A stretch of 64,000 nucleotides of DNA from Leptasterias polaris (lineage: Eukaryota > Echinodermata > Asteroidea > Forcipulatida > Asteriidae): assembly GCA_037783415.1 (NCBI GenBank), contig JAZGTN010000178.1:620001-684000 (forward strand), given 5' to 3'. A model generated the notes under the pieces. It saw only the letters and a list, made by a program, of their open reading frames with translations, did no database searches and was not told the origin of the DNA. The translations under genes were made by a program, and so were the position numbers. Shown here in pieces: positions 30,702-44,035 of this stretch. Positions within the stretch are counted from its first letter, which is position 1. Each line of letters starts with the position of its first letter.

Positions 30702-33700
30702 GAGATAAAAATTATGTGTCACTGCAAAAGATCTGCAACACATAAAAACTTGTCTCATTTTTATTCAGGTCATACTTTTATACAGGCCTTTAAAATCAGT
30801 TGGAGTTATGCCAGTAAAAAAAGACCTGTGATCACATGTATTCTTGGTGATGGGGCCAAAACTTGAGCCACTATTACAGATAAAAATTATGTGTCACTGC
30901 AAAAGATCTGCAACACATAAAAACTTGTCTCATTTTTATTCAGGTCATACTTTTATACAGGCCTTTAAAATCAGTTGGAGTTATGCCAGTAAAAAAAGAC
31001 CTGTGATCACATATGTATTCTTGGTGGAGTGGCCAAAACTTGAGCCACTATTACAGATAAAAATTATGTGTCACTGCAAAAGATCTGCAACACATAAAAA
31101 CTTGTCTCATTTTTATTCAGGTCATACTTTTATACAGGCCTTTAAAATCAGTTGGAGTTATGCCAGTAAAAAAAGACCTGTGATCACATATGTATTCTTG
31201 GTGATGGGGCCAAAACTTGAGCCACTATTACAGATAAAATTTATGTGTCACTGCAAAAGATCTGCAACACATAAAAACTTGTCTCATTTTTATTCAGGTC
31301 ATACTTTTATACAGGCCTTTAAAATCAGTTGGAGTTATGCCAGTAAAAAAAGACCTGTGATCACATATGTATTCTTGGTGATGGGGCCAAAACTTGAGCC
31401 ACTATTACAGATAAAAATTATGTGTCACTGCAAAAGATCTGCAACACATAAAAACTTGTCTCATTTTTATTCAGGTCATACTTTTATACAGGCCTTTAAA
31501 ATCAGTTGGAGTTATGCCAGTAAAAAAAGACCTGTGATCACATATGTATTCTTGGTGGAGTGGCCAAAACTTGAGCCACTATTACAGATAAAAATTATGT
31601 GTCACTGCAAAAGATCTGCAACACATAAAAACTTGTCTCATTTTTATTCAGGTCATACTTTTATACAGGCCTTTAAAATCAGTTGGAGTTATGCCAGTAA
31701 AAAAAGACCTGTGATCACATATGTATTCTTGGTGATGGGGCCAAAACTTGAGCCACTATTACAGATAAAATTTATGTGTCACTGCAAAAGATCTGCAACA
31801 CATAAAAACTTGTCTCATTTTTATTCAGGTCATACTTTTATACAGGCCTTTAAAATCAGTTGGAGTTATGCCAGTAAAAAAAGACCTGTGATCACATGTA
31901 TTCTTGGTGATGGGGCCAAAACTTGAGCCACTATTACAGATAAAAATTATGTGTCACTGCAAAAGATCTGCAACACATAAAAACTTGTCTCATTTTTATT
32001 CAGGTCATACTTTTATACAGGCCTTTAAAATCAGTTGGAGTTATGCCAGTAAAAAAAGACCTGTGATCACATATGTATTCTTGGTGGAGTGGCCAAAACT
32101 TGAGCCACTATTACAGATAAAAATTATGTGTCACTGCAAAAGATCTGCAACACATAAAAACTTGTCTCATTTTTATTCAGGTCATACTTTTATACAGGCC
32201 TTTAAAATCAGTTGGAGTTATGCCAGTAAAAAAAGACCTGTGATCACATATGTATTCTTGGTGATGGGGCCAAAACTTGAGCCACTATTACAGATAAAAT
32301 TTATGTGTCACTGCAAAAGATCTGCAACACATAAAAACTTGTCTCATTTTTATTCAGGTCATACTTTTATACAGGCCTTTAAAATCAGTTGGAGTTATGC
32401 CAGTAAAAAAAGACCTGTGATCACATATGTATTCTTGGTGATGGGGCCAAAACTTGAGCCACTATTACAGATAAAAATTATGTGTCACTGCAAAAGATCT
32501 GCAACACATAAAAACTTGTCTCATTTTTATTCAGGTCATACTTTTATACAGGCCTTTAAAATCAGTTGGAGTTATGCCAGTAAAAAAAGACCTGTGATCA
32601 CATATGTATTCTTGGTGGAGTGGCCAAAACTTGAGCCACTATTACAGATAAAAATTATGTGTCACTGCAAAAGATCTGCAACACATAAAAACTTGTCTCA
32701 TTTTTATTCAGGTCATACTTTTATACAGGCCTTTAAAATCAGTTGGAGTTATGCCAGTAAAAAAAGACCTGTGATCACATATGTATTCTTGGTGATGGGG
32801 CCAAAACTTGAGCCACTATTACAGATAAAATTTATGTGTCACTGCAAAAGATCTGCAACACATAAAAACTTGTCTCATTTTTATTCAGGTCATACTTTTA
32901 TACAGGCCTTTAAAATCAGTTGGAGTTATGCCAGTAAAAAAAGACCTGTGATCACATATGTATTCTTGGTGGAGTGGCCAAAACTTGAGCCACTATTACA
33001 GATAAAAATTATGTGTCACTGCAAAAGATCTGCAACACATAAAAACTTGTCTCATTTTTATTCAGGTCATACTTTTATACAGGCCTTTAAAATCAGTTGG
33101 AGTTATGCCAGTAAAAAAAGACCTGTGATCACATATGTATTCTTGGTGGAGTGGCCAAAACTTGAGCCACTATTACAGATAAAAATTATGTGTCACTGCA
33201 AAAGATCTGCAACACATAAAAACTTGTCTCATTTTTATTCAGGTCATACTTTTATACAGGCCTTTAAAATCAGTTGGAGTTATGCCAGTAAAAAAAGACC
33301 TGTGATCACATATGTATTCTTGGTGGAGTGGCCAAAACTTGAGCCACTATTACAGATAAAAATTATGTGTCACTGCAAAAGATCTGCAACACATAAAAAC
33401 TTGTCTCATTTTTATTCAGGTCATACTTTTATACAGGCCTTTAAAATCAGTTGGAGTTATGCCAGTAAAAAAAGACCTGTGATCACATATGTATTCTTGG
33501 TGGAGTGGCCAAAACTTGAGCCACTATTACAGATAAAAATTATGTGTCACTGCAAAAGATCTGCAACACATAAAAACTTGTCTCATTTTTATTCAGGTCA
33601 TACTTTTATACAGGCCTTTAAAATCAGTTGGAGTTATGCCAGTAAAAAAAGACCTGTGATCACATATGTATTCTTGGTGATGGGGCCAAAACTTGAGCCA

Positions 33701-36700
33701 CTATTACAGATAAAAATTATGTGTCACTGCAAAAGATCTGCAACACATAAAAACTTGTCTCATTTTTATTCAGGTCATACTTTTATACAGGCCTTTAAAA
33801 TCAGTTGGAGTTATGCCAGTAAAAAAAGACCTGTGATCACATATGTATTCTTGGTGGAGTGGCCAAAACTTGAGCCACTATTACAGATAAAAATTATGTG
33901 TCACTGCAAAAGATCTGCAACACATAAAAACTTGTCTCATTTTTATTCAGGTCATACTTTTATACAGGCCTTTAAAATCAGTTGGAGTTATGCCAGTAAA
34001 AAAAGACCTGTGATCACATATGTATTCTTGGTGGAGTGGCCAAAACTTGAGCCACTATTACAGATAAAAATTATGTGTCACTGCAAAAGATCTGCAACAC
34101 ATAAAAACTTGTCTCATTTTTATTCAGGTCATACTTTTATACAGGCCTTTAAAATCAGTTGGAGTTATGCCAGTAAAAAAAGACCTGTGATCACATATGT
34201 ATTCTTGGTGATGGGGCCAAAACTTGAGCCACTATTACAGATAAAAATTATGTGTCACTGCAAAAGATCTGCAACACATAAAAACTTGTCTCATTTTTAT
34301 TCAGGTCATACTTTTATACAGGCCTTTAAAATCAGTTGGAGTTATGCCAGTAAAAAAAGACCTGTGATCACATATGTATTCTTGGTGGAGTGGCCAAAAC
34401 TTGAGCCACTATTACAGATAAAAATTATGTGTCACTGCAAAAGATCTGCAACACATAAAAACTTGTCTCATTTTTATTCAGGTCATACTTTTATACAGGC
34501 CTTTAAAATCAGTTGGAGTTATGCCAGTAAAAAAAGACCTGTGATCACATATGTATTCTTGGTGATGGGGCCAAAACTTGAGCCACTATTACAGATAAAA
34601 ATTATGTGTCACTGCAAAAGATCTGCAACACATAAAAACTTGTCTCATTTTTATTCAGGTCATACTTTTATACAGGCCTTTAAAATCAGTTGGAGTTATG
34701 CCAGTAAAAAAAGACCTGTGATCACATATGTATTCTTGGTGATGGGGCCAAAACTTGAGCCACTATTACAGATAAAAATTATGTGTCACTGCAAAAGATC
34801 TGCAACACATAAAAACTTGTCTCATTTTTATTCAGGTCATACTTTTATACAGGCCTTTAAAATCAGTTGGAGTTATGCCAGTAAAAAAAGACCTGTGATC
34901 ACATATGTATTCTTGGTGGAGTGGCCAAAACTTGAGCCACTATTACAGATAAAAATTATGTGTCACTGCAAAAGATCTGCAACACATAAAAACTTGTCTC
35001 ATTTTTATTCAGGTCATACTTTTATACAGGCCTTTAAAATCAGTTGGAGTTATGCCAGTAAAAAAAGACCTGTGATCACATATGTATTCTTGGTGATGGG
35101 GCCAAAACTTGAGCCACTATTACAGATAAAAATTATGTGTCACTGCAAAAGATCTGCAACACATAAAAACTTGTCTCATTTTTATTCAGGTCATACTTTT
35201 ATACAGGCCTTTAAAATCAGTTGGAGTTATGCCAGTAAAAAAAGACCTGTGATCACATATGTATTCTTGGTGATGGGGCCAAAACTTGAGCCACTATTAC
35301 AGATAAAAATTATGTGTCACTGCAAAAGATCTGCAACACATAAAAACTTGTCTCATTTTTATTCAGGTCATACTTTTATACAGGCCTTTAAAATCAGTTG
35401 GAGTTATGCCAGTAAAAAAAGACCTGTGATCACATGTATTCTTGGTGATGGGGCCAAAACTTGAGCCACTATTACAGATAAAAATTATGTGTCACTGCAA
35501 AAGATCTGCAACACATAAAAAATTGTCTCATTTTTATTCAGGTCATACTTTTATACAGGCCTTTAAAATCAGTTGGAGTTATGCCAGTAAAAAAAGACCT
35601 GTGATCACATATGTATTCTTGGTGATGGGGCCAAAACTTGAGCCACTATTACAGATAAAAATTATGTGTCACTGCAAAAGATCTGCAACACATAAAAAAT
35701 TGTCTCATTTTTATTCAGGTCATACTTTTATACAGGCCTTTAAAATCAGTTGGAGTTATGCCAGTAAAAAAAGACCTGTGATCACATATGTATTCTTGGT
35801 GATGGGGCCAAAACTTGAGCCACTATTACAGATAAAAATTATGTGTCACTGCAAAAGATCTGCAACACATAAAAACTTGTCTCATTTTTATTCAGGTCAT
35901 ACTTTTATACAGGCCTTTAAAATCAGTTGGAGTTATGCCAGTAAAAAAAGACCTGTGATCACATATGTATTCTTGGTGGAGTGGCCAAAACTTGAGCCAC
36001 TATTACAGATAAAAATTATGTGTCACTGCAAAAGATCTGCAACACATAAAAACTTGTCTCATTTTTATTCAGGTCATACTTTTATACAGGCCTTTAAAAT
36101 CAGTTGGAGTTATGCCAGTAAAAAAAGACCTGTGATCACATATGTATTCTTGGTGATGGGGCCAAAACTTGAGCCACTATTACAGATAAAAATTATGTGT
36201 CACTGCAAAAGATCTGCAACACATAAAAACTTGTCTCATTTTTATTCAGGTCATACTTTTATACAGGCCTTTAAAATCAGTTGGAGTTATGCCAGTAAAA
36301 AAAGACCTGTGATCACATATGTATTCTTGGTGGAGTGGCCAAAACTTGAGCCACTATTACAGATAAAAATTATGTGTCACTGCAAAAGATCTGCAACACA
36401 TAAAAACTTGTCTCATTTTTATTCAGGTCATACTTTTATACAGGCCTTTAAAATCAGTTGGAGTTATGCCAGTAAAAAAAGACCTGTGATCACATATGTA
36501 TTCTTGGTGGAGTGGCCAAAACTTGAGCCACTATTACAGATAAAAATTATGTGTCACTGCAAAAGATCTGCAACACATAAAAACTTGTCTCATTTTTATT
36601 CAGGTCATACTTTTATACAGGCCTTTAAAATCAGTTGGAGTTATGCCAGTAAAAAAAGACCTGTGATCACATATGTATTCTTGGTGATGGGGCCAAAACT

Positions 36701-36755
36701 TGAGCCACTATTACAGATAAAAATTATGTGTCACTGCAAAAGATCTGCAGCACAT
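30702..36755. repeat. 177-bp satellite array, about 34 copies
   Basis: Head-to-tail units of 177 bp, nearly identical. Variation is confined to a few diagnostic sites: GTGATGGGGCC (type A) or GTGGAGTGGCC (type B); ATAAAAATTATG or ATAAAATTTATG (type F); a 2-bp deletion (CACATGTATT instead of CACATATGTATT) in three 175-bp units ending near 30838, 31902 and 35439; and AAAAATTG for AAAACTTG in two units near 35520 and 35697. The last unit is partial and ends near 36755. Because 177 is divisible by 3, one frame stays open for long stretches; I do not consider it a gene. Confidence 0.95.
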
Positions 36756-36775
36756 AATTTGTGATGTAATATACG

Positions 36776-36870
36776 TGTAATGTTCTGTTCTGATAGTGGA
36801 ACAAAAAATAGACAAGTTTGTATTATAAATTTAGTTATTTTTTGTTACACCATCAGAACAGAACATTACA
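36776..36870. repeat. Hairpin with perfect 19-bp arms after the satellite
   Basis: TGTAATGTTCTGTTCTGAT (36776-36794) and ATCAGAACAGAACATTACA (36852-36870) are exact complements around a 57-bp loop. It sits at the junction of the satellite and the 3' subterminal region. Confidence 0.8.
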
Positions 36871-36989
36871 CCGTTATTTACAAATGCTTAAATGTTGGAG
36901 ATGTTTTTGTTCTGCTTTTCTTGTTTGTTCTTCGGGTTCCAAGAAGGTATATGCCAAAGTTTGCCAAGTTTTTACATGTTTGTGGTTTG

Positions 36990-37388
36990 AGGATGTTGAG
37001 CGCTAAATAAAAAGAAATCGAAACCCTACACTGATGTGTTCCGGTAATGTTATTAATTGTTTGTTCTTGATGTTTCCAGTTATTAAATTGACGTGTATTT
37101 TACGGTAAGGTACGGAACGTGATTTTACTGGGCTGATTTTGTGAAATTAATTTCAAAAAGCTGTGATTTTAAAACAAAAGTTATGTGAAAGGACGGTGGA
37201 GCTATCCTATTTTTACAAGCCTCTCCTTGTAAAATCACAGCGACGAACCATATTTTTACAACACCGAAGGTACAGTGGTTTAACAGTGTGGCCTGTACAT
37301 TTACTCTAAACCGTTTATTTACGGGATAGTACTGGCGTCCAAACTGCCAGGAAAAAACCGTAAAAATACGATTTTTTTTTTTACAGTG
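36990..37388. promoter_or_regulatory. 3' subterminal region of the EnSpm-like element
   Basis: Contains scattered TTTTACGG, TTGTAAAATCACAG, ATTTTTACA, CCGTTTATTTACGGG and CCGTAAAAATACG motifs. They resemble the motifs in the 5' subterminal units but are not arranged as regular repeats. It ends in T-rich TTTTTTTACAGTG. Asymmetric subterminal regions are known for CACTA elements. Confidence 0.6.
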
Positions 37389-37390
37389 CA

Positions 37391-38956
37391 GGCATACCCC
37401 AGAATGATGACAAAGCTATCGCCGAGGCAATTAACCTGGACTTTGCTTCTGTCTGTCAAAGCAGGCCCCCTATCAATCTGAAGGAACTGCCTGCTTACCT
37501 ACCTGCAGAACCTACGCCTCAAATCAAAGTATGGGATATGTACAATGCTCTCAAAAAAATATGTGCCAAGAAATCAGCAGGCCCTGATGGGCTCCCAGGA
37601 AAACTAATCAAAGAATTCGCATGTGAGCTCAGCATACCTGTTTCTGATATATTCAATTCGTCTCTTGTTGAGGGTTGCGTACCACAGATTTGGAAGGATG
37701 CAATTGTCGTGCCAATTCCTAAAGAAACACCAGCCACCATTACAAAGCTGAGACCTATTTCACTAACTGCTCTCCTAGCAAAAATATGCGAAGGGTTCGT
37801 CTCAAAATGGGTGCTTGAAGACATCCACACATCTATCGGCCGTAACCAGTATGGTAGTATACAGGGGTCATCAACTACTCACTGCTTAATTGAACTCCTT
37901 GATGTGCTCTACAAGGGAACTGACAAAGCCGATACAGTTGGCACGCTGGTAGTGACGGACTTTTCCAGGGCTTTTGACTGCGTCGATCATACTTTGGCAA
38001 TTCAGAGATTACATGACCTAGGTGTCCGTAGCGAAATAATGCCGTGGATCGTAAATTTCCTGACGGCACGCCGCCAGAGAGTTCGATACCACTCTGCCCT
38101 ATCAGAATGGGAAACCATCTCTTGTGGAGTTCCACAGGGTACGAAATTGGGACCCATTGTATTCATTGGCGTTATAAATGAGGCTTCTGAAAGTACCAAT
38201 TCTTCTAGTTTTAAGTATGTTGATGATCTAAGCCTTGCTGAGGTCCGTCCTGCCAATGTGCCTACTCAGATTGACTTGGACCTTCGAGACCTTGAGGATT
38301 GGGCTGACAGTAACCACCTCAAGCTCAATCCCTCTAAATGCAAGGTTATGCAAGTGTGCTTCAAAAGAAACCCTCCATGTCCTCCTGATATGAAGATTGC
38401 TGACAAGGGGCTTGAGCTGGTTACTGGGATCAAGCTTCTCGGTCTCACTGTTCAATCGGATCTTAGATGGGACTCTCAGGTCAATGATATGGTGTGTAAG
38501 AGCAGTCGCAGACTTTACATGCTTGGTCGTCTCAAGCGTTTTGGTGTACCCGTTGAGGACTTGGTATCTGTGTATGTTGGCTATGTGCGTCCTTCAGTTG
38601 AGTATGCGTCTCCTGTGTGGCATGGTTGCATCAGTAAACAGCAAACTCATCAAATTGAAAGAATTCTAAAAAGAGCGTGTCACGTGATCCTTGGGAACAA
38701 CTATATTACATACACGGATGCTCTTGACCTCATGGGTCTCCAGACGCTTGAAGATAGACGTGATCAATTATGTACAAACTTTGCTGTTAAATGTAGTACC
38801 TCTGATAGATATGCTGGTTGGTTCCCTCATAACAACAACACTCACAGTATGGGTCTTCGCAATGCTACTAAATATATGGTGCCTAAACATAGGACTAAGC
38901 GTTATGGCAACAGTGCAATTCCATTCCTTACTAAACTTTTAAACCAATCCTCTTAG
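37391..38956 (+). mobile_element. CR1/L2-like LINE, 3' half: reverse transcriptase
   Basis: The frame resumes in phase with the half that ends at 18657 and stays open to TAG 38954-38956 (521 codons). RT blocks are visible: KKSAGPDGLPGKLIKEF, LRPISLTALLAKI, NQYGSIQGSSTTHCL, VVTDFSRAFDCVDH, CGVPQGTKLGP and the catalytic FKYVDDLSLAE (about 38212-38240). Thumb and C-terminal blocks follow (LKLNPSKCKVM, LGLTVQSDLRWD, VEYASPVWH, FLTKLLNQSS). No lesions are visible. Confidence 0.9.
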
Positions 38957-39438
38957 ACTGGAGCTTCCATATTTGCTTTTGCTTTATTGGTGTGTGTGTG
39001 GGCTGTAAATTTTATTTTCAATGATTTAGTATGCCCTCATAAATGAGGGTCTCCCACATCCTGTAACTGTTTGATTATCTTTTCTGTTTTATCAAACTTG
39101 TTTTCCCTTTTTTTGCTATCATTGTTTTTGTCATATGTTCAGTTTTAACTGCTAGGGTTTCTCTTTTGAGCTGGTTAATTCCATAGTGGGGTTCCAATGT
39201 ATAACAGGGTTCCCCCAACACCCTGTGCATTTTTTAAAGTGTCTTTTAGTGGTTTATCTAATATTTATTTTTACTTATTGTCGTCTTCTTATATAATGTT
39301 CCTTTGTACCCCGCGGTGGTGCTATTATTGTTTGTTTTGTCTATGCTATTTTTATCAATATTGTTATCTTGTAATGCCACATTATTCAGCTTCGTGCTGC
39401 CAGTTGGTTTTTAATAAAAATGAATGAATGAATGAATA
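38957..39438 (+). mobile_element. LINE 3' UTR with (TGAA)n tail
   Basis: T-rich non-coding sequence follows the RT stop and contains 'tttttaataaaaa' (AATAAA, about 39411). It ends in TGAATGAATGAATGAATAA (39421-39439), the short tandem tail usual for CR1/L2-group LINEs. The 5' target duplication could not be located. Confidence 0.7.
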
Positions 39439-39439
39439 A

Positions 39440-42190
39440 TCGTGAAGTGTACCCGACTATCCACAGGAAAATATCAGTACGCATGTGCGGCAGTCAGTGA
39501 AGGGGAATATGTAACGTGAAAGTTTGAAAATAATGTATACTTTTTTGCTAATAATACAATTTAAAAAAATAAAACGGATAATTAGACTAAATAAATTTAT
39601 ATCAACTTAAATTTTTTTATTTTAATTATGTACATCTAACGTTCGCTTCTTTTGGAAAATTGCAATGAGAAAGTAATTGCGCGCGCAAGATTTACCCGCC
39701 GTTTTGAAACTTTCACCGCCACAAATAAGCCAAATTAACGGAACGATCGATATCATATCCGTACGTCGGCGGCGACATCATCACTTTAGTAAGAATTGAT
39801 CTTTTTGTTCACGTTTGATGATCGGATTCTAGTACTTTATTAACAATACTCCGATCGAGTCCCTGCTGTGTGTGACACAGATATAAGCTTCTGTTGACGA
39901 CGTCTCTACAAAACAAAAGAAGATAATAGGCGGAAGATAGATTTTAAGAGTCGCATAGGTCCCATAGCTAGGGGGCCTACTTCTCTTCTCAGCTCAGTTC
40001 TTGACCCCGTGATTGAGATGACCAGACGAGTAAAACCAAGTTATGTACAAGAAGAATGTAAGTACTGAAGTATGTTTTGGAACGAAAGGTTTCACTTTAA
40101 AAATTAATCTTATAATTTTTGTTTTATTGTTTTTTAATGTTAGGCCTATGTTATGTGCCCCTCGATCGATGGTTAACCCTTGCCTTATCAAGAAATTGAT
40201 GATGCTGGTCTGTTTGTATCCACCATTGGATTAGGCAGCTTTGCTTTGGTAACAATTTTCCTAATTATAATGCTCCGGGGTGAGTCACAAATAATGTTGT
40301 GCTACAAAACCATGCTGTCAGAATTTAACCTCATGAACTCTTGTGAATTTAGAATTTTCCTCTTCAGTAGTTGTGAGTTTAGTTAAAGTTTTGTTGTGCC
40401 TCATGAATATTTTATCAGCCAGCTCCCCAGTAGGTAAGTATTCATTCTCTTTGTTATTATGTTAATGATTCACCTTATTTGGTCTGCAGTGGTAAGTTAT
40501 TCCCCAGAAATTCCTTAGGGTATTATGTTCCGTTCATGTATGAAGTTTTGAAAAGGGAGAAAGTTGAGGTATGTTGGGTAGAAGGGTGCGGTCAGTGGAG
40601 TAAGATTATTCTAGCACCATCTTAGCTAGAGAGAGGTTGTGAACAAAAAATTGTGAGTGATCCAGAGTCAGGCATTTTGCGCTGGATGTTGGTCTCTGCT
40701 TCGTGATTGTACTGCCATTGCTAAAATCAGAGTAGATTTACAGGCTACTGTTTTAAGGCAAATTGGTTAGTGAGACAACATTGTACTGGGATCTGAACTT
40801 CAAGGTTGGAAACAGGAGGAAAATCGTAAGTTTAATTTGCTTGTTGTATTGGTTTTAATTAAGCAGAATTCCTATAACTAATAATTTACTTTAAAGTGTA
40901 TACTTCATGTGGTTTTGTTAAAGCATTGGATTCAAAAGCCCTGTAGTGTGAATATAGTTCACATTGTGGAACGAAATTAGATAAAGAAATTGTTTGAGAA
41001 GTGTGTATTTAAACAAGGAGAGCATCAGGCATTATTGTATTTGTTCAAATAACTATTTTTATAGATGGCCATGATGCGGGTATCCAACCCCCTCCTAGAA
41101 GTACGAGGTGCTAACCCTCACAGAGTGTGATGTAATCGGTCTGAGACGAATGTGGTAGACTGGAGAATATATATATATAGGTATATACCAATACCTATAT
41201 GTCATAAGGACGGACAACAAAAGGACGCAGTAGGCGTCACTTCCAGTTGCTCCGCGCCGGAAGGACAGGTTTAACCTTCGAACATTTGCACGGTGGGCCA
41301 ATTTTATTCGTATAATGTTTTGGCATTTGGTTTGAATTGGAGTGGAAATGGAGGCAAGATGCCAGACCACCGAGTGACTTTTTATTTAAGTGAAGTTTCG
41401 TTAAACGTTTGATTTATACGATCTAAAACCTTGAAATTGTCTTTTGAGTATTAACTAGTGTATTTTAATATGTACAATGCAAGAAGCTAAGCGTTTTAAG
41501 AAGTCTGACCAGCATTGTTGAAAAAGTGCTTTTGTTTAGAGAGTTGAATCCAGGGAGACTTGCCCTTTGGGGTTGATTAGAATTTTATTGTGACGTCACA
41601 AAAGTTAAGGTGAAATAACTGAACGTATTTAAATCTATGCGCATAGGTCTACATCATATTGTCGACTATAGACTATTATAATTGTTATTTTTGAAGGGAT
41701 TAAAATGAATCCAGCCGATATTAGTTGTGTTTAATTCAATTTATAATTTCATTAGAACTTGATATAAATAATTGTACAGACGCCTGAAATGGGGCAGTAT
41801 CCCCAGCAGTTGTAAATAAATGTAAAGAAATTGTAAATACAATACTTTTGTCAAAGAGACTTTCCATTCATTGTTTGCTATTTTCTTTCGCTGCACAGTT
41901 ATCCCAGCTTGACTGTGACACATGCTAATTGACGCATGTATTATTTAATTTTGTGTCTTTCAAGTTTCAGACTCAGAGGGGTGGGGGAGGTTTAAAGTTG
42001 ATTAATTTAGCACTTTTGTGAAATTAATTATCCTCAGATTATGTTGCCAACAGTACTATTTTCATATAGGATTTTGTGAAATAAACTTGTCCTATTAATT
42101 ATCCTCAGATTATGTTGCCAACAGTACTATTTTCATATAGGCATTGGGCCTAAAGACCTATAATAACAATCAATTTCTCTATTCATTACC
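39440..42190. other. Noncoding, only small repeats
   Basis: No gene recognised in 2.7 kb. There is an AT/TATA run near 41166-41200. A 71-bp period direct duplication lies at 42023-42070 and 42094-42140 (ATTAATTATCCTCAGATTAT.. to ..TTTCATATAGG), in which the two 47-bp copies are identical. Confidence 0.6.
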
Positions 42191-42779
42191 AGTGACATGG
42201 GTTTTGGTGAAATTCCAAGACGGAATGTTTAGCCATCCCATGTGCTAAAGGGGGAAAATGTGGAGCTAATAAGCCGTGGAATGTCTGCCCAAGATAGCCA
42301 GAATGTAAAGACTGGTGAAGCCTGTATGGCACCATGGCAAGGAATTCTGTATGAAGGTGTCATATCCGCAATTTCAAGTAAGTGTACATGTTTGACTATG
42401 TGCTATTCAAATGTTCAAAAACAAATTATTGCATTCTATAAAAAAAAACTAGTCATTTGTTTTAAATTGAAGTTTTTGTTTTTTTAGTTGAGTCAGATTT
42501 TAATTTTTTGTTTTTACGACGTGGATGATTATTTAATCATTTTCTCAGAAGGTTAAGTCCTCATAAGTCCTCAGAAGGTTAATTTTTGATACAACAAAGG
42601 GATTTACAGGTTTTATGCAAACTTAGCATAATTGTCATAGCGCTATATTAATCAAGATAAATAATAAAATATATTTATACCACGCTTCATACTACGTTTC
42701 TAAGCGCTATGGTGTTGGCGTCCTTGAAGACTATAGTAAACCAGGGCAACTACACCAAATACAAAGAACAAATTAGAAA

Positions 42780-42930
42780 CAAATTAAGCAAAAAAAATAA
42801 TAATAATAAATAAACACATGAAACATGAGAATAACTACAAAGATTTGAACAAGTGAGTCTTCAACATGGTTTTAAATGTTTGTAAGGAAGAAGAGCAAAC
42901 AGCAATGTTTTGGAAAAGAGATGTACATGT
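42780..42930 (-). mobile_element. LINE 3'-end remnant, minus strand
   Basis: The minus strand reads LFQNIAVCSSSLQTFKTMLK, then THLFKSL and a stop near 42835. This is the C-terminal SSSL..FK..LKTHLF signature of CR1/L2-like LINEs. A TTATTATTATT tail (minus sense) lies at about 42795-42812. It sits in an intron of the BEND-like remnant. Confidence 0.45.
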
Positions 42931-44035
42931 ATACCCAACCACAAAATAATGTAATTTTTGGAATTGGGTAATCATTTTTTGATGACTTTGAACAAACATT
43001 TCTGTGTGATTTAATTTAGATGACAAAGATGCAGTGACAAGGGAAAGAGTTTCTTTAACAAAAAAGACAACCAAAAGAGTTCCAGTGGCCCTACACAGGA
43101 GGATGAACTGGTGGAGGAGAAAGAAAAGCCAAAAGAGTCAAAGAAAAGAAAGGACAACAGGTCTGGACAGGAAAAAGAATCAAAGAAGAAATCAAAGAGT
43201 AATTTGTCTTCTGCTTTTCTTCATTGTTTAAACTTACATAAATAATGGTTACATTTTCTCCTCAGTGCCTCAATGGCTTCATTTTTTACACTTTGGTATG
43301 GAATCGATGCATTTTATATTTTTAAGTGTTACAAGTTTGTGTTGTGCATGCAAACAAATACAGTTCTTTTCACTTAAAAATCAGTATGTTAAATGTGCTG
43401 AAAAGAAAGACTACTATAAACAACATGCTGTGTGCACAACTTGTCTAGTACGCCAAACCCATGTGCTGGTAATCATATTTATTTTAAACTTTATCTTAAT
43501 TGCAGCATCAGCAGCACCAGCTAACCTAAAACCAGAGGTTGCTGAGCAGTTTGGTATGCTGCTTGGCTTCAAGTCGGTAATGGAGACAGGACAGATGTTC
43601 AAGGACAGGCTAAAGCTGGTGAAAAACAACCTCCAATTTGGGAAGTGATGCAGCTGTATAATCCCAACAGCCCCACTATGCTGTGGGATTCACCCTCCAT
43701 CCCCATGGAAATAGAATCACCCTTACATCATGACACAATGACTCCGGTGGCAATTATGGTGGACAGATAAAGGCCCTTGATGAGGCAGAAGTCGAAAGGT
43801 TTCAAACCGAGAACATCACACTTCATGCTGAAAATCAGCACTTAAAGTAAAGACAAGTAAGTTTTTAATCATGTCTAAAATTATGTTAATCTGCATTCTG
43901 TATAATGACAAATGTACATGTATGGTTGTTTTCATTGACACGTATGCAGACTTGGTCCCACATTAAAAGTTGTGGTCGAAGAAGTAATTCACACATGATA
44001 TTGAATAATTGTTTTGTTCCAACTCCCCTTTTTAC

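Larger units (their letters stand above)
18658..37388 (+). mobile_element. Complete 18.7-kb EnSpm/CACTA-type DNA transposon
   Basis: The left end CACTGTAAAAAAA (18658) is matched by TTTTTTTACAGTG at the right end (to 37388), a 13-bp terminal inverted repeat of the CACTG type used by animal EnSpm elements. The dinucleotide CA is duplicated on both sides (18656-18657 and 37389-37390). Subterminal regions are rich in CCGTAAAA/CGTTTATTTAC motifs. Inside are a zinc-finger DDE transposase, a five-exon SAM-like gene, a Harbinger-like passenger, fold-backs and a 177-bp satellite. Removing the element and one CA restores the host LINE reading frame exactly, which fixes both borders. Confidence 0.88.

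Noticed and set aside
30702..36755. CRISPR-like array
   Set aside because: Units are contiguous 177-bp tandem copies with no unique spacers, in a eukaryotic context.
30844..36764. Long open frames of 360, 1186 and 440 codons encoding 59-residue repeats
   Set aside because: They arise because the 177-bp satellite unit is a multiple of 3 and one frame lacks stops. Each 2-bp-deleted unit breaks the frame, there is no codon-level conservation, and the variants are DNA-level.
37391..38956. A second, independent LINE copy at 37.5 kb
   Set aside because: It continues the frame and domain order of the half ending at 18657 with no overlap or gap once the CA-flanked element is removed.
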